Positions 1 to 10,057 are shown, counted from the first letter of the stretch. The stretch: 64,000 nt of DNA from Betaproteobacteria bacterium (GCA_013298145.1 JAAFJO010000001.1:434001-498000), one strand, 5' to 3'. Notes: generated from the letters alone by a model not told the origin. Made by a program: numbers and translations.

Positions 1-441
1 AACCAAGTGCGTTTCTCGTTTGGCAATGTCGAGCTCACGAGCAAAGTAATCGATGGCAAATTTCCGGATTACAACCGCGTGATCCCCACCGCACACACGA
101 AGCACGTCACGATCGATCGCACGCTGCTCCTGCAAACGCTGCAACGCGCCGCGATCTTGTCGAACGAGCGTTTCCGTGGCGTACGCCTCGCGCTTTCGCC
201 ACAAACCTTGAAGATCGCGTGTACCAACAATGAACAAGAAGAGGCGGATGAAGAGCTCGAAGTCGCCTACGACGGCGGCGCGGTCGATATCGGTTTCAAC
301 ATCAATTACCTGCTCGACGCCCTCGCCACAGTCGGCTCCACCGAAGTCACGCTCTCGCTGCAAGATTCCGCAGCCAGCGCACTCTTCACCATGCCCGGCC
401 GCACCGACTTCAAATACGTGGTGATGCCGATGCGGATTTAG
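1..441 (+). CDS. dnaN: DNA polymerase III beta subunit (sliding clamp), 3' part
   Basis: The frame is open from the first base, so the gene begins outside the window; 146 C-terminal residues are visible of the roughly 370 usual for the family. They match the third clamp domain and end in YVVMPMRI, the usual C-terminus that packs near the peptide-binding pocket. The protein forms the ring-shaped dimer that tethers the replicative polymerase and other clamp-binding enzymes to DNA. Its position just upstream of gyrB is the usual dnaA-dnaN-gyrB arrangement near the chromosomal origin, so dnaA and oriC probably lie a little to the left of base 1. Confidence 0.96.
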   Translation, partial: NQVRFSFGNVELTSKVIDGKFPDYNRVIPTAHTKHVTIDRTLLLQTLQRAAILSNERFRGVRLALSPQTLKIACTNNEQEEADEELEVAYDGGAVDIGFNINYLLDALATVGSTEVTLSLQDSAASALFTMPGRTDFKYVVMPMRI

Positions 442-450
442 TCGCTGCAA

Positions 451-555
451 TTTTTGCCACAGATTTACACAGATACACACAGATGACACTTCGGAGAGCG
501 AACGTGGTTCTAGTGCAAAACATCTGTGTTCATCTGTGTAAATCTGTGGCAAAAA
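451..555. repeat. Long inverted repeat (CAGATTTACACAGAT family)
   Basis: Two 35-base arms (451-485 and 521-555) are reverse complements at 33 of 35 positions, separated by 35 bases. Each arm is built from degenerate CAGATTTACACAGAT units. The left arm starts with TTTTTGCCAC and the right ends with GTGGCAAAAA, so the folded RNA would end in a U run and could also act as a terminator for dnaN. The same unit recurs at about 27826-28044 and 30866-31010, so this is an interspersed repeat rather than a dnaN-specific site. Confidence 0.8.
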
Positions 556-675
556 AAGACTTTTGAACTCTTCGCTAATCTTTATTTAGGCGAGCTTCGA
601 ATTTCAGATTTACTCAATTTAAAAGATTTAACGATCGATGCCCGAATAAAACCGGGCCTTTACTAGAAAAGTTAA

Positions 676-3117
<2,442 letters not shown>

Positions 3118-3126
3118 TACTGCTTC

Positions 3127-3606
3127 ATGACTGGCGGAGAAATATTTCTAGCGCTCATAATTGGCGGACTAATCTTCTATTTCTTTTTTGCGACAAAAGC
3201 TGAGGAGGAGCGGGTTCGAGAGTTAAAGGTTCAGCAGAGTCGCGAAGAGTACGAGTTAGCTTTCCGAACAGAACATGAGCCGTTGAATACTCTCATCGAT
3301 ACGATGAAGCAGAATCTTCGGCTTATGGGTGTTTCTGAAAGAGAAATTCGGTATGGCGATCAGATCCAAGTATCAGGTAGTTTTCGTGTGACGTACACAG
3401 ATGCTCACTATCAAACGAATGCGCGGGTAATCGATGCGAAATTGCTCGATTACGATTCCAACCTGAAACTTCATGCGTATTGCCACTTGCGCCATGAAGA
3501 ACGCACTTTTTATGTCGACAAAATGAGAGACGTGACTTCCGTTGAAACCGGTGAGTTGATCGAAGATCTTGAACATCATTTGCTTGAGAACGCCAAGCGA
3601 ATATGA
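3127..3606 (+). CDS. Small membrane-anchored protein of unknown function
   Basis: I do not recognise this 159-residue protein. Residues 1-21 form one strongly hydrophobic segment (phenylalanine, leucine and isoleucine rich), followed by a charged region with several E and K/R residues, giving a single N-terminal membrane anchor with a soluble domain. The soluble part has alternating hydrophobic positions that fit a small alpha/beta fold, but I can assign no family. The ATG at 3127 lies 9 bp after the gyrB stop on the same strand, so the two could be cotranscribed. No cysteine pair, heme motif or known catalytic signature is visible. Confidence 0.6.
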   Translation: MTGGEIFLALIIGGLIFYFFFATKAEEERVRELKVQQSREEYELAFRTEHEPLNTLIDTMKQNLRLMGVSEREIRYGDQIQVSGSFRVTYTDAHYQTNARVIDAKLLDYDSNLKLHAYCHLRHEERTFYVDKMRDVTSVETGELIEDLEHHLLENAKRI

Positions 3607-3656
3607 AACGCGTAAGCTGAGTATGCTGAGCGGTACACGAAATTTACGAAAGGGCG

Positions 3657-3872
3657 ATGATGGAATTAACTGCCGTATTGACCCCCGCCGAAGAAGGTGG
3701 ATTTGTTGCATTGAATCCTGAAACAGGGACGACGACGCAAGGTGAGTCGATCGAAGAAGCGATCGCGAACTTGCGAGAAGCCACTGCGCTCTATCTCGAA
3801 GAATTCCCGATGGCGAGTGTTGGCCGCCCGCTGGTGACGATGTTCTCCGTGCCCAACGCAGCGCATGCCTAA
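3657..3872 (+). CDS. hicB: HicB-like antitoxin, short form
   Basis: This 71-residue protein has the HicB partial RNase-H-like fold: a first strand (ELTAVLTPAEEGGFVALN), the GTTTQGES turn and the amphipathic helix IEEAIANLREATALYLEE. HicB antitoxins bind and neutralise HicA RNase toxins. It lacks a C-terminal DNA-binding domain and is at the short end of the family. Two ATG codons stand in tandem (3657 and 3660) after AAAGGG. The last 8 bases overlap the downstream hicA start, so the two proteins are probably translationally coupled. The antitoxin comes first here, whereas many hic loci have hicA first. Confidence 0.85.
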   Translation: MMELTAVLTPAEEGGFVALNPETGTTTQGESIEEAIANLREATALYLEEFPMASVGRPLVTMFSVPNAAHA

Positions 3873-4089
3873 GCTGCCGCGCGTTTCTGGTGCCGAGGTC
3901 ATACGAGCGCTCGAACGTTTAGGCTTTGTGAAGGCGCGGCAGAGCGGAAGCCATGTCGTAATGAAGCGAGGTTCAGCCGGCTGCGTCGTACCGATGCACA
4001 GCGAAGTAAAAGTGGGCACGCTCGCGGGCGTGCTTCGGCAATCTGGTGTGAGCGCGGAAGAGTTCATTGCTGCATTAAATCGTCATTAA
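3865..4089 (+). CDS. hicA: HicA-like mRNA interferase toxin
   Basis: These 74 residues match the HicA family, a small double-stranded-RNA-binding-like fold that cleaves mRNA and arrests growth when free of HicB. The signature GSHVVMKR contains the conserved catalytic histidine (residue 30), and the N-terminal PRVSGAEVIRALERLGF and C-terminal VGTLAGVLRQSGVSAEEF segments are typical. The ATG at 3865 overlaps the hicB stop by 8 bases. The catalytic histidine and overall length are intact, so the toxin is probably functional and needs the adjacent HicB. Confidence 0.88.
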   Translation: MPKLPRVSGAEVIRALERLGFVKARQSGSHVVMKRGSAGCVVPMHSEVKVGTLAGVLRQSGVSAEEFIAALNRH

Positions 4090-4102
4090 CGTAACCGCTG
4101 CA

Positions 4103-4207
4103 GTAGGGCGCAATCTCATTGCGCCTTGTAATGGACGCGCGCGAAGTGCGCTTCTTCAATCCACGTCGGTTGGTATCAATTTGTGGTGCAATAGAATTGC
4201 ACCCTAC
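4103..4207. repeat. Palindromic repeat, GTAGGG(T/C)GCAAT family
   Basis: Two small palindromes, GGCGCAAT/ATTGCGCC at 4103-4125 and GGTGCAAT/ATTGCACC at 4185-4207, face each other so that the outer ends (GTAGGG and CCCTAC) are also inverted. The unit looks like a short non-coding mobile repeat inserted just after hicA. No reading frame runs through it convincingly. Confidence 0.65.
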
Positions 4208-4443
4208 GATTTCCCACTAAGGATCACTCGCGCCTACGCGCTCACGATTTGATTGGCTCGCGTGCCGCTCGCTGATTTCAGGTTGCAACTCACGTTGGCG
4301 TTACGTGCGATGGCTGCGTGCGCAACGCGGACTGCGTTGCAGGCTTTGGATCGATTTGAATTTGACCAAATCGCTCCTATGGTCGCGATTTGTATCAATC
4401 TGGGCGCTAAAGAGTCGCAGCTTACGACCATCACAAAAAAGCG

Positions 4444-4602
4444 ACCATCGAGTCAACAGCCGTGTTGACCGCCGCCGAAGAAGGTGGTTTTGTCGCGTTG
4501 AATCCTGAGACCGGTACAACGACGCAGGGCGAATCAATCGAAGAGGCGCTCGCCAATTTGCGTGAGGCGACGACGCTTTATCTTGAGGAATCAGCAGCCT
4601 AG
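4444..4602 (+). pseudogene. Decayed second copy of hicB
   Basis: Reading from 4444 gives TIESTAVLTAAEEGGFVALN and continues with GTTTQGES and an amphipathic helix to the stop at 4602. It parallels residues 2 to about 50 of the HicB protein encoded at 3657. The codon matching the HicB start is ATC instead of ATG, so no normal start remains, although a GTG at 4462 is in frame. Most DNA differences from the intact copy are synonymous third-base changes, so this is an old paralogue rather than a recent tandem copy. It has no neighbouring hicA. A short fragment translated from the GTG cannot be excluded. Confidence 0.7.
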
Positions 4603-4611
4603 CAACAGTCT

Positions 4612-4712
4612 GTCATTCCCGCGAAAGCGGGAACCCACATTTTCGTTAGAGATCAATTCGTCATAGAGCAGTTCGTTTGCAACGTGTGGGTTCCCGCTTT
4701 CACGGGAATGAC
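4612..4712. repeat. Inverted repeat, GTCATTCCCGCGAAAGCGGG family
   Basis: Arms 4612-4639 and 4685-4712 are reverse complements at 27 of 28 positions, separated by 45 bases. Each arm also contains an internal CCCGC/GCGGG hairpin. Relatives of the same family are at 12355-12488 and 31824-31935. This type of repeat is widespread in proteobacterial intergenic DNA. Confidence 0.8.
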
Positions 4713-4757
4713 GTCTTTTAGAGGTTGCTAAGTAAACGCTGTGCCGAGCTCTCGCCC

Positions 4758-5033
4758 ATGAATTCGCAAACCTTAAAAAGCGTCTGGGACGCGATCGCTG
4801 ACACACCCGAAGAGGCCGCGCTATTGAAATTGCGATCCGCCTTGATGACGAGCGAGAGACTTTTCATCGATGAAAAAAACCTCACTCGCGCACAAGTGGC
4901 GAGATTGTTCGGAATCACTCAAGCCCGCGTGTCTGACTTGATGCGAGGGAAGATCGATCTTTTCAGCCTCGACACGCTGGTGACGATGCTCGCTCGAGCG
5001 GGGTGTCCTGGGGAACTAACTTCTCCAGCATAA
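4758..5033 (+). CDS. XRE-family helix-turn-helix regulator (antitoxin-like)
   Basis: The 91-residue product carries a Cro/XRE DNA-binding helix-turn-helix, NLTRAQVARLFGITQARVSDLMRGKIDLFSL, in its second half. The layout, a short N-terminal helix then one HTH, is that of HigA/MqsA-type antitoxins and small transcriptional repressors. An upstream in-frame start exists at 4725, but it lies next to the inverted repeat and adds residues not typical of the family, so I prefer the ATG at 4758. No RelE/HigB-like toxin gene lies immediately on either side, so it may be an orphan antitoxin or a stand-alone regulator. Confidence 0.8.
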   Translation: MNSQTLKSVWDAIADTPEEAALLKLRSALMTSERLFIDEKNLTRAQVARLFGITQARVSDLMRGKIDLFSLDTLVTMLARAGCPGELTSPA

Positions 5034-5043
5034 ATTTGCTTAA

Positions 5044-5130
5044 AGTCTTTATTTAACGGGGGCAAGCGATTAGAAATATAATAATAGGCTATATCTATTT
5101 TATTTAAAATAGCCCCAATTAAATTGGGAG
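5044..5130. promoter_or_regulatory. AT-rich convergent intergenic stretch with G-run motif and CCCAAT/ATTGGG hairpin
   Basis: TTTAACGGGGGCAAGCG at 5052-5068 is followed by an A/T tract and the hairpin CCCAAT-TAA-ATTGGG near 5112-5129. The stretch separates convergent genes and may help end transcription, although no clear T run follows. Related motifs occur near 15412-15436 and 19277-19298. Confidence 0.4.
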
Positions 5131-5169
5131 TTCGGTGAAATAGCTGCAATGTCAGCAGCGTGAGGACAG

Positions 5170-6099
5170 CTACTTCCCGCGACGTAATCCCAGCGCTACA
5201 ACGGTCGCCACCACGATCAGCGCGCCCACCACCTGAATCGGCGCAATCGCTTGCTGCAGAAAGAGCCAAGCGAGAGTGAGCGCAAACACCGGCTCTACAT
5301 TCATGATGGCGGAATTGCCAGCAACGCCGAGTTTCGGGAGCACGGTGAACATAAGTGTGAAGCCAGTGCCGTAGAGCAAGGTGAGGAGCGCTAAGCCGAT
5401 CCAGCCCGTGGTTGAGTTCGGTAGGCCAAATCCGCCGTGCACCGATCCAAACAGATTTACGCTGCCCGCGATGAGTGCGATCACGCTGGCTAGCGCGAGT
5501 GTGCACGCCGTGCGCACGCGCGGATCGAGCGAACTCAGTTCGTGCTGGGTGAACACCAGCGCGCCGCCGAACATCGCCGCCGCTACGGTTGCGAAAGCAA
5601 CGCCCACGCCGATCTGTTGCCACTGGGCTTTTGCGCCCAAGCCAGATGCAGCGCCAAAAACATCAAGCGCGAGCGCCAAGCCAACCAAGATCATCGGCAT
5701 CGCAATCAATGTTGCTCGCTCTGGCTTGCGTCGATAGAAAAGCCAGTCGGCGAGCGCTGTCCACAGCGGATAAGTATTGAACGCAAGGAGCGCCAGCGCG
5801 ACGGGGATTCGAGCAACGGCGGAGTACAGGCAGAGACTTTGAATGCCAATCAGAAGCCCCACCAGCGGAACAAAGCGTCGTTGGCGTGCATCGAATCGCA
5901 TTGAAACTGCTGAGAAGCGGATCAACACGAAGAGCAGGCTCGCGGTGACCAAGCTGCGGGCGACAACCGCCGAGGCGACATCGAGCCCGTGGTTAAAGCC
6001 AACTCGGGCGGCCACATGGTTCGCGCCCATCAAGACCGCGATTAAAAGAAGCGATGCAAACGCGATGCCTGAGAGGACGCGCGAGCCTGGTTGTGACAT
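5170..6099 (-). CDS. EamA/DMT-family membrane exporter
   Basis: About 309 residues with ten hydrophobic segments in two repeated halves, the layout of the drug/metabolite transporter superfamily (EamA, RhaT/YdcZ-like). Recognisable pieces are ALLAFNTYPLWTALADWLF in the first half and GNSAIMNVEPVFALTLAWLFLQQ in the second, where the conserved P-E pairs fall. Such proteins export amino acids or other small metabolites from the cytoplasm; the substrate cannot be read from the sequence. The frame stays open upstream to 6333, but MSQPGSRVLSG at 6099 is the first start directly before the first membrane helix and the added residues look non-coding, so I chose it. It is divergent from the phosphatase gene. 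Confidence 0.88.
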   Translation of the reverse strand: MSQPGSRVLSGIAFASLLLIAVLMGANHVAARVGFNHGLDVASAVVARSLVTASLLFVLIRFSAVSMRFDARQRRFVPLVGLLIGIQSLCLYSAVARIPVALALLAFNTYPLWTALADWLFYRRKPERATLIAMPMILVGLALALDVFGAASGLGAKAQWQQIGVGVAFATVAAAMFGGALVFTQHELSSLDPRVRTACTLALASVIALIAGSVNLFGSVHGGFGLPNSTTGWIGLALLTLLYGTGFTLMFTVLPKLGVAGNSAIMNVEPVFALTLAWLFLQQAIAPIQVVGALIVVATVVALGLRRGK

Positions 6100-6403
6100 G
6101 ATGACCTTTGAAGTTCGGCGGGTACAAGCGATGCAACACCCAATCGCATCACTCATTGTCGACGAATCACAACTTTGCCGAAGCGCACCGTCTCGCTTGA
6201 GTTTGCTCGCCTTGCGATGGGCACACAGCTTGCGGCCTCGATCATTTGCCTTCTGTGCGTGATCAAAGCGCAGCAGAAGGAATTCAGCAGAAGAGCTCGC
6301 TTCTTGACGGATCACACCAAGACTGTTTTCCATGTTTTTTATAGGAAGACAGGGGCGTTTGATCCCTTATCGCGATGCAAAAAAAGTAGAAATTCGGGAG
6401 ACT
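6100..6403. other. Divergent intergenic region, no gene seen
   Basis: These 304 bases separate the EamA exporter and the phosphatase gene and must hold both promoters. Open frames run through it on both strands, but their translations have no protein-like pattern. I see no repeat or clear operator. Confidence 0.5.
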
Positions 6404-6874
6404 ATGAAGATACTGTTTGTGTGCCTCGGCAACATTTGTCGAAGCCCCACTGCGGAAGGCGTGTTCCGTAAAAAGGCAGCTGATGCCGGGATTCTGGATC
6501 GCCTGACCGTCGATTCGGCCGGAACCAATAACTATCACCCCGGTGAACCGCCTGACGCAAGAACCCAAGTGCATGCGTTGAAGCGTGGCTATGACCTTTC
6601 CATGTTGCGCGCTCGCGCCGTGCAAGATATTGATTTCGAGCAATTCGATTGGTTGCTTGCGATGGATTCGCTCAATTACTCAACCCTGCTTCACCGTGCC
6701 GAGCCAGCATATCGCCCGAAGATTCGTCGCTTCATGGAGTTTGCGCCGCAGTTGAATGTGCGCGAAGTGCCCGATCCGTATTACGGTGAGCGGGGCGATT
6801 TTGAGTATGTGCTGGATTTGGTGGAGGCGGCGAGCGACGGGTTGATCGCGGAGCTGAAGCAGCGGTTAGGTTGA
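6404..6874 (+). CDS. Low-molecular-weight protein tyrosine phosphatase
   Basis: The 156-residue protein starts MKILFVCLGNICRSPTAEG. The P-loop CLGNICRS fits the CX5R(S/T) signature, with Cys7 as the expected nucleophile and Arg13 binding phosphate. The general-acid loop DPYYG, with its conserved Asp-Pro, is near residues 126-130. The family removes phosphate from tyrosine kinases and exopolysaccharide regulators in the cytoplasm. An earlier in-frame start lies at 6332, but the ATG at 6404 follows GGGAG and puts the P-loop at the normal distance. No tyrosine kinase or polysaccharide genes are adjacent. Confidence 0.94.
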   Translation: MKILFVCLGNICRSPTAEGVFRKKAADAGILDRLTVDSAGTNNYHPGEPPDARTQVHALKRGYDLSMLRARAVQDIDFEQFDWLLAMDSLNYSTLLHRAEPAYRPKIRRFMEFAPQLNVREVPDPYYGERGDFEYVLDLVEAASDGLIAELKQRLG

Positions 6875-6975
6875 GGTTGTAGGAGAGCGCTTGCGCAAGA
6901 AGTGACCTTTGTTCGCTTTAGGCTGTCGCTTAGAGCAAATGAACGATAGCGATTCTCTGATCCGGACGTAAGCGA

Positions 6976-6991
6976 CGTTCCACGTGGATCA
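6976..6991. promoter_or_regulatory. parS-like site, off-consensus
   Basis: CGTTCCACGTGGATCA keeps the CCACGTGG core but differs from the perfect palindrome TGTTCCACGTGGAACA at two positions. It forms the left outer edge of the large palindrome. ParB binding is likely weaker than at the other two sites. Confidence 0.6.
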
Positions 6992-7163
6992 TCATTCGTG
7001 CATACGCACTCATGATTTGAGCCGACCGCTTCGCGGGCGGACACCTGGTTACAACATCGCCAGTGATGCGAACGCCGCTGATGCGTTGATCAGTCGAATG
7101 AGGTGGCCACGGCGCTGTTCGCGCACATCTAACAAATGACCATTCGATGCCCCCGGCATCGAA

Positions 7164-7179
7164 TGTTCCACGTGGAACA
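7164..7179. promoter_or_regulatory. parS centromere site
   Basis: TGTTCCACGTGGAACA is a perfect 16 bp palindrome fitting the broadly conserved chromosomal parS pattern. It is flanked directly by two 21-base hairpins, TTCGATGCC/GGCATCGAA on the left and AATCAGTC/GACTGATT on the right, giving a symmetric 21-16-21 core at 7143-7200. ParB (14459-15394) is the expected binding protein. Confidence 0.9.
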
Positions 7180-7355
7180 AATCAGTCCGGGGGACTGATT
7201 TGGTCTGATATTGGTTATGCGCGAACAGCGCGGCCGAAACCTCATTCGCGAGGCGAACGCTTTGATCGTTGAGCGAGCGCCATCGGTGTTGTAACCAGAC
7301 GTCCGCCCGCGAAGCGGTCTGCTCAGTGTGTGAGTGCGTATGCACGAGCGCACCG

Positions 7356-7371
7356 TGTTTCACGTGAAACA
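7356..7371. promoter_or_regulatory. parS centromere site
   Basis: TGTTTCACGTGAAACA matches the canonical parS 16-mer exactly. It forms the right outer edge of the large palindrome and lies 155 bp before the mnmG start. Clusters of parS near mnmG-rsmG-parAB are usual in proteobacteria. Confidence 0.95.
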
Positions 7372-7389
7372 TTCGATGTCGTACGAAAT

Positions 7390-7502
7390 TTCCCTCACCC
7401 GCGACTTTGTCGCGACCTCTGTTCGGCCCTGCCAAATCTCTCCCTCTAGTCGAGATCGCCGCTGTGCGGCGTCCTGCGCTTACGCTGGTTCCAGTGGAGA
7501 GG
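7390..7502. repeat. Repeat module TTCCCTCACCC...GGAGAGG, upstream of mnmG
   Basis: This roughly 113 bp stretch begins TTCCCTCACCCGCGAC and contains nested small hairpins (for example GCCGC-TGT-GCGGC). It closely matches 9612-9725 inside the mnmG insert, differing at only a few positions. It ends 23 bp before the mnmG start, so it probably contributes to the mnmG leader. Confidence 0.8.
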
Positions 7503-7525
7503 TAACCCGAAGTTAAAATCGCAGG

Positions 7526-10057
7526 ATGATTTTTCCCACCCGTTTCGATGTCATCGTCGTTGGCGGCGGCCACGCAGGTAGCGAGGCTGCGCTCGCGTCC
7601 GCACGTGCGGGCGCAAAGACGCTGTTGTTGACGCACAGCATCGAAACGCTCGGTCAGATGAGCTGCAATCCGTCGATCGGCGGCATCGGTAAAGGACATC
7701 TGGTCAAGGAAGTGGACGCGCTCGGTGGCGCGATGGCGATTGCTACGGATGAGGCGGGCATTCAATTCCGCATCCTGAATTCCTCGAAAGGTCCGGCGGT
7801 ACGCGCGACGCGCGCTCAAAACGACCGCGTGCTCTACCGTGCAGCGATCCGCAAGCGCCTCGAAAACCAGCCAAACCTGACGCTTTTCCAGCAGCCAGTC
7901 GATGATGTTTTGACCGTCGGCAACAAAGTCACCGGCGTCAAAACCCAGATGGGGCTCGTATTCGAGAGCGAAACCGTGGTGCTCACAGCCGGGACGTTTC
8001 TTTCGGGTCTGATCCATATCGGCTTACAGAATTACACGGCCGGCCGCGCGGGCGATCCGGCGGCGACCACACTCGGTGCGCGGCTCAAGGAACTGAAGCT
8101 GCCGCAAGGCCGCCTCAAAACCGGTACGCCGCCGCGAATCGATGGCAAGACGATTGACTATTCAAAGGTCGGCATCCAGCCGGGCGACGATCCTGAGCCG
8201 GTGTTCAGTTTCATGGGCTCGCGCGCAATGCATCCGCGCCAAGTGCCGTGCTGGATCACGCACACGAACGAGCGCACCCACGACATCATTCGCAGCGGAC
8301 TCGATCGAAGCCCCATGTTCACCGGCGTGATTGAAGGCGTGGGGCCGCGCTATTGCCCGAGCATTGAAGACAAGATTCATCGTTTCGCCGATAAAACGAG
8401 TCATCAAATTTTTCTTGAACCAGAAGGTTTGACCACGCAGGAAATCTATCCGGCGGGCGTGTCCACCAGTCTTCCGTTCGATATTCAGCTCGCGCTGATC
8501 CGATCGATGGCCGGTTTGGAAAATGCGCACATCCTGCGCCCCGGCTATGCGATCGAATATGACTACTTCGATCCGCGCCAACTCAAACAAACGCTCGAAA
8601 CCAAATATCTGGATGGCCTGTTCATGGCCGGCCAAATCAACGGCACGACCGGTTACGAAGAAGCCGCCGCGCAAGGCTTGCTCGCCGGTATGAACGCCGC
8701 GCTGAAATCGCAGGGCAAAGACGGCTGGTGCCCACGTCGTGACGAGGCGTATCTCGGTGTGTTGGTCGATGATCTCATCACGCGCGGCGTCTCCGAGCCG
8801 TATCGCATGTTCACTAGCCGCGCCGAATATCGATTGCAACTGCGAGAAGATAACGCCGACATGCGTTTAACCGAGCAGGGCAGAGCGCTCGGCTTGGTTG
8901 ATGACGAACGCTGGGACGCGTTTAATCGTAAGCGTGACGCCATCGCCGCCGAGACGGAACGCCTTAAATCCACCTGGATCAACCCTCAAATTCTCTCCCA
9001 TGAGCGAGCGCTTGCTACGCTTGGAGCGCCGATTGAGAGGGAATACAACCTGTTTGACCTACTCCGCCGACCCGGCGTGACCTACGCCACGGTTGATGGG
9101 TTGCGGCAGGAATTTGGGTTGAAGGCGAAGAGCGATGTGTATACCTCTCCCTCTGGGAGAGGTCGCAGCGAAGCTGCGGGTGAGGGCTTCACCTCTCCCT
9201 TTGGGAGAGGTCACGCCGAAGGCGTGGGTGAGGGAAAGAGCGGTGGCGAGAAGAAACACATCACCGATCCCCAACTCCTCGAATACGCAAGAACACTTCG
9301 AGCGGATCAGACCGATCCCGAAGGCTACCTGTGGTCACTTCTGCGTGATCGTCGACTCGATGATCTGAAATTCCGCCGTCAACACCCCATTGAGCTGGGT
9401 AAACAGCGCTACATCCTCGACTTCTTTTGCCACGAAGCAAAGGTTGCGGTTGAGCTCGACGGTTCGCAACATCTCGATTCAGAGTACGACGTTGCGCGCG
9501 ATGCGGCGCTCAACGCAAGCGGAATCCGCGTGCTGCGAATATTGAACAACGAGCTCTATCAAAACCTAGAAGGCGTTCTCGATTCGATTTGGTTTGCGTG
9601 CAGAGGTGGTGTTCCCTCACCCGCGACTACGTCGCGACCTCTGTTCGGCTCTGCCGAATCTCTCCCTTCGGTCGAGACCGCCGCTGTGCGGCGTCCTGCG
9701 CTTACGCTGGTCCCAGAGGGAGAGGAATTCCCTCACCCGCCCTCCGGGCATCCTCTCCCAGTGGGAGAGGGGGTGGCCGAACAAATTGAAATCGCCGCCA
9801 AATACGCTGGCTACATCGACCGCCAGAACGAAGAAATCGAGCGCCAGCTCGCGAATGAAAACTTGCGATTGCCCGCGAGCCTCGATTACACCCAGGTGCG
9901 CGGCCTCTCCAAAGAAGTTCAGCAAAAGCTAAATGCCGCTCGCCCCGAAACGCTTGGGCAAGCGGGTCGAATTTCAGGGATCACGCCAGCGGCTGTTTCC
10001 CTGCTTCTAGTCCATATTAAACGGGGCGTTACCGCCAAGAGCTTGGAGGCAGTATGA
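7526..10057 (+). CDS. mnmG: tRNA U34 carboxymethylaminomethyl-modifying enzyme MnmG with internal DUF559 insert
   Basis: MnmG (GidA) is the FAD enzyme that with MnmE installs the cmnm5 group on wobble uridine 34 of certain tRNAs. The start [20 protein letters not shown] holds the dinucleotide-binding GGGHAG motif, and [14 protein letters not shown] follows as in all MnmG. The family is about 630 residues; this frame is 843. Residues up to about 538 ([15 protein letters not shown]) and from about 750 ([20 protein letters not shown] to the end) are normal MnmG. The extra 210 or so residues carry a DUF559 nuclease-like domain bordered by repeat-encoded peptides and fall before the C-terminal helical domain that contacts MnmE and tRNA. 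No stop or frameshift interrupts it. Whether the enlarged protein is active is not known. It overlaps rsmG by ATGA. Confidence 0.95.
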   Translation: MIFPTRFDVIVVGGGHAGSEAALASARAGAKTLLLTHSIETLGQMSCNPSIGGIGKGHLVKEVDALGGAMAIATDEAGIQFRILNSSKGPAVRATRAQNDRVLYRAAIRKRLENQPNLTLFQQPVDDVLTVGNKVTGVKTQMGLVFESETVVLTAGTFLSGLIHIGLQNYTAGRAGDPAATTLGARLKELKLPQGRLKTGTPPRIDGKTIDYSKVGIQPGDDPEPVFSFMGSRAMHPRQVPCWITHTNERTHDIIRSGLDRSPMFTGVIEGVGPRYCPSIEDKIHRFADKTSHQIFLEPEGLTTQEIYPAGVSTSLPFDIQLALIRSMAGLENAHILRPGYAIEYDYFDPRQLKQTLETKYLDGLFMAGQINGTTGYEEAAAQGLLAGMNAALKSQGKDGWCPRRDEAYLGVLVDDLITRGVSEPYRMFTSRAEYRLQLREDNADMRLTEQGRALGLVDDERWDAFNRKRDAIAAETERLKSTWINPQILSHERALATLGAPIEREYNLFDLLRRPGVTYATVDGLRQEFGLKAKSDVYTSPSGRGRSEAAGEGFTSPFGRGHAEGVGEGKSGGEKKHITDPQLLEYARTLRADQTDPEGYLWSLLRDRRLDDLKFRRQHPIELGKQRYILDFFCHEAKVAVELDGSQHLDSEYDVARDAALNASGIRVLRILNNELYQNLEGVLDSIWFACRGGVPSPATTSRPLFGSAESLPSVETAAVRRPALTLVPEGEEFPHPPSGHPLPVGEGVAEQIEIAAKYAGYIDRQNEEIERQLANENLRLPASLDYTQVRGLSKEVQQKLNAARPETLGQAGRISGITPAAVSLLLVHIKRGVTAKSLEAV
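9140..9772 (+). mobile_element. Repeat-bordered DUF559 nuclease-like insert within mnmG
   Basis: The insert opens with two CCTCTCCCTNTGGGAGAGG hairpin units (about 9143-9235), continues with a DUF559 domain (about 9270-9590) and closes with the 113 bp module (9612-9725) and another TTCCCTCACCC...GGGAGAGG unit (to about 9772). The domain shows [46 protein letters not shown] and [12 protein letters not shown], the DUF559 pattern related to Vsr-type PD-(D/E)XK nucleases. Candidate catalytic residues in the MnmG numbering are Glu599, Asp632, Glu643 and Asp645. It is in frame at both ends and a multiple of three overall, so it reads as part of MnmG. There are no intein splice-junction residues. 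Exact borders are uncertain by a few codons. Confidence 0.82.

Larger units (their letters stand above)
6972..7371. repeat. Large imperfect palindrome with parS sites at its centre and outer edges
   Basis: The two halves are inverted copies around 7171.5. Blocks that pair exactly include TCGTGCATACGCACTCA (6996-7012 with 7331-7347) and GACCGCTTCGCGGGCGGAC (7024-7042 with 7301-7319); the coordinate sums are 14343 for both, so there is no net indel between them. CTGGTTACAACA, CGAATGAGGT and GCGCTGTTCGCGCA also pair. In the middle, a 16 bp parS site is flanked on each side by a 21-base hairpin (7143-7163 and 7180-7200). The outer ends carry parS-type sites, shifted from exact symmetry by 4 bases. 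Confidence 0.85.

Noticed and set aside
4253..4468. A plus-strand frame between hicBA and the hicB remnant
   Set aside because: The hicB remnant in another frame explains the end of it, and the remaining sequence has no start signal or known pattern.
7049..8017. A 322-codon open frame on the minus strand over the parS region and the start of mnmG
   Set aside because: It covers the palindrome and the antisense strand of a certain gene, its translation is arginine and histidine rich with no family pattern, and it has no ribosome site.
9140..9772. An intein in MnmG
   Set aside because: The borders lack the required Cys/Ser/Thr at the start, the His-Asn end and the following nucleophile, and no splicing blocks are present; the flanks are palindromic repeats instead.
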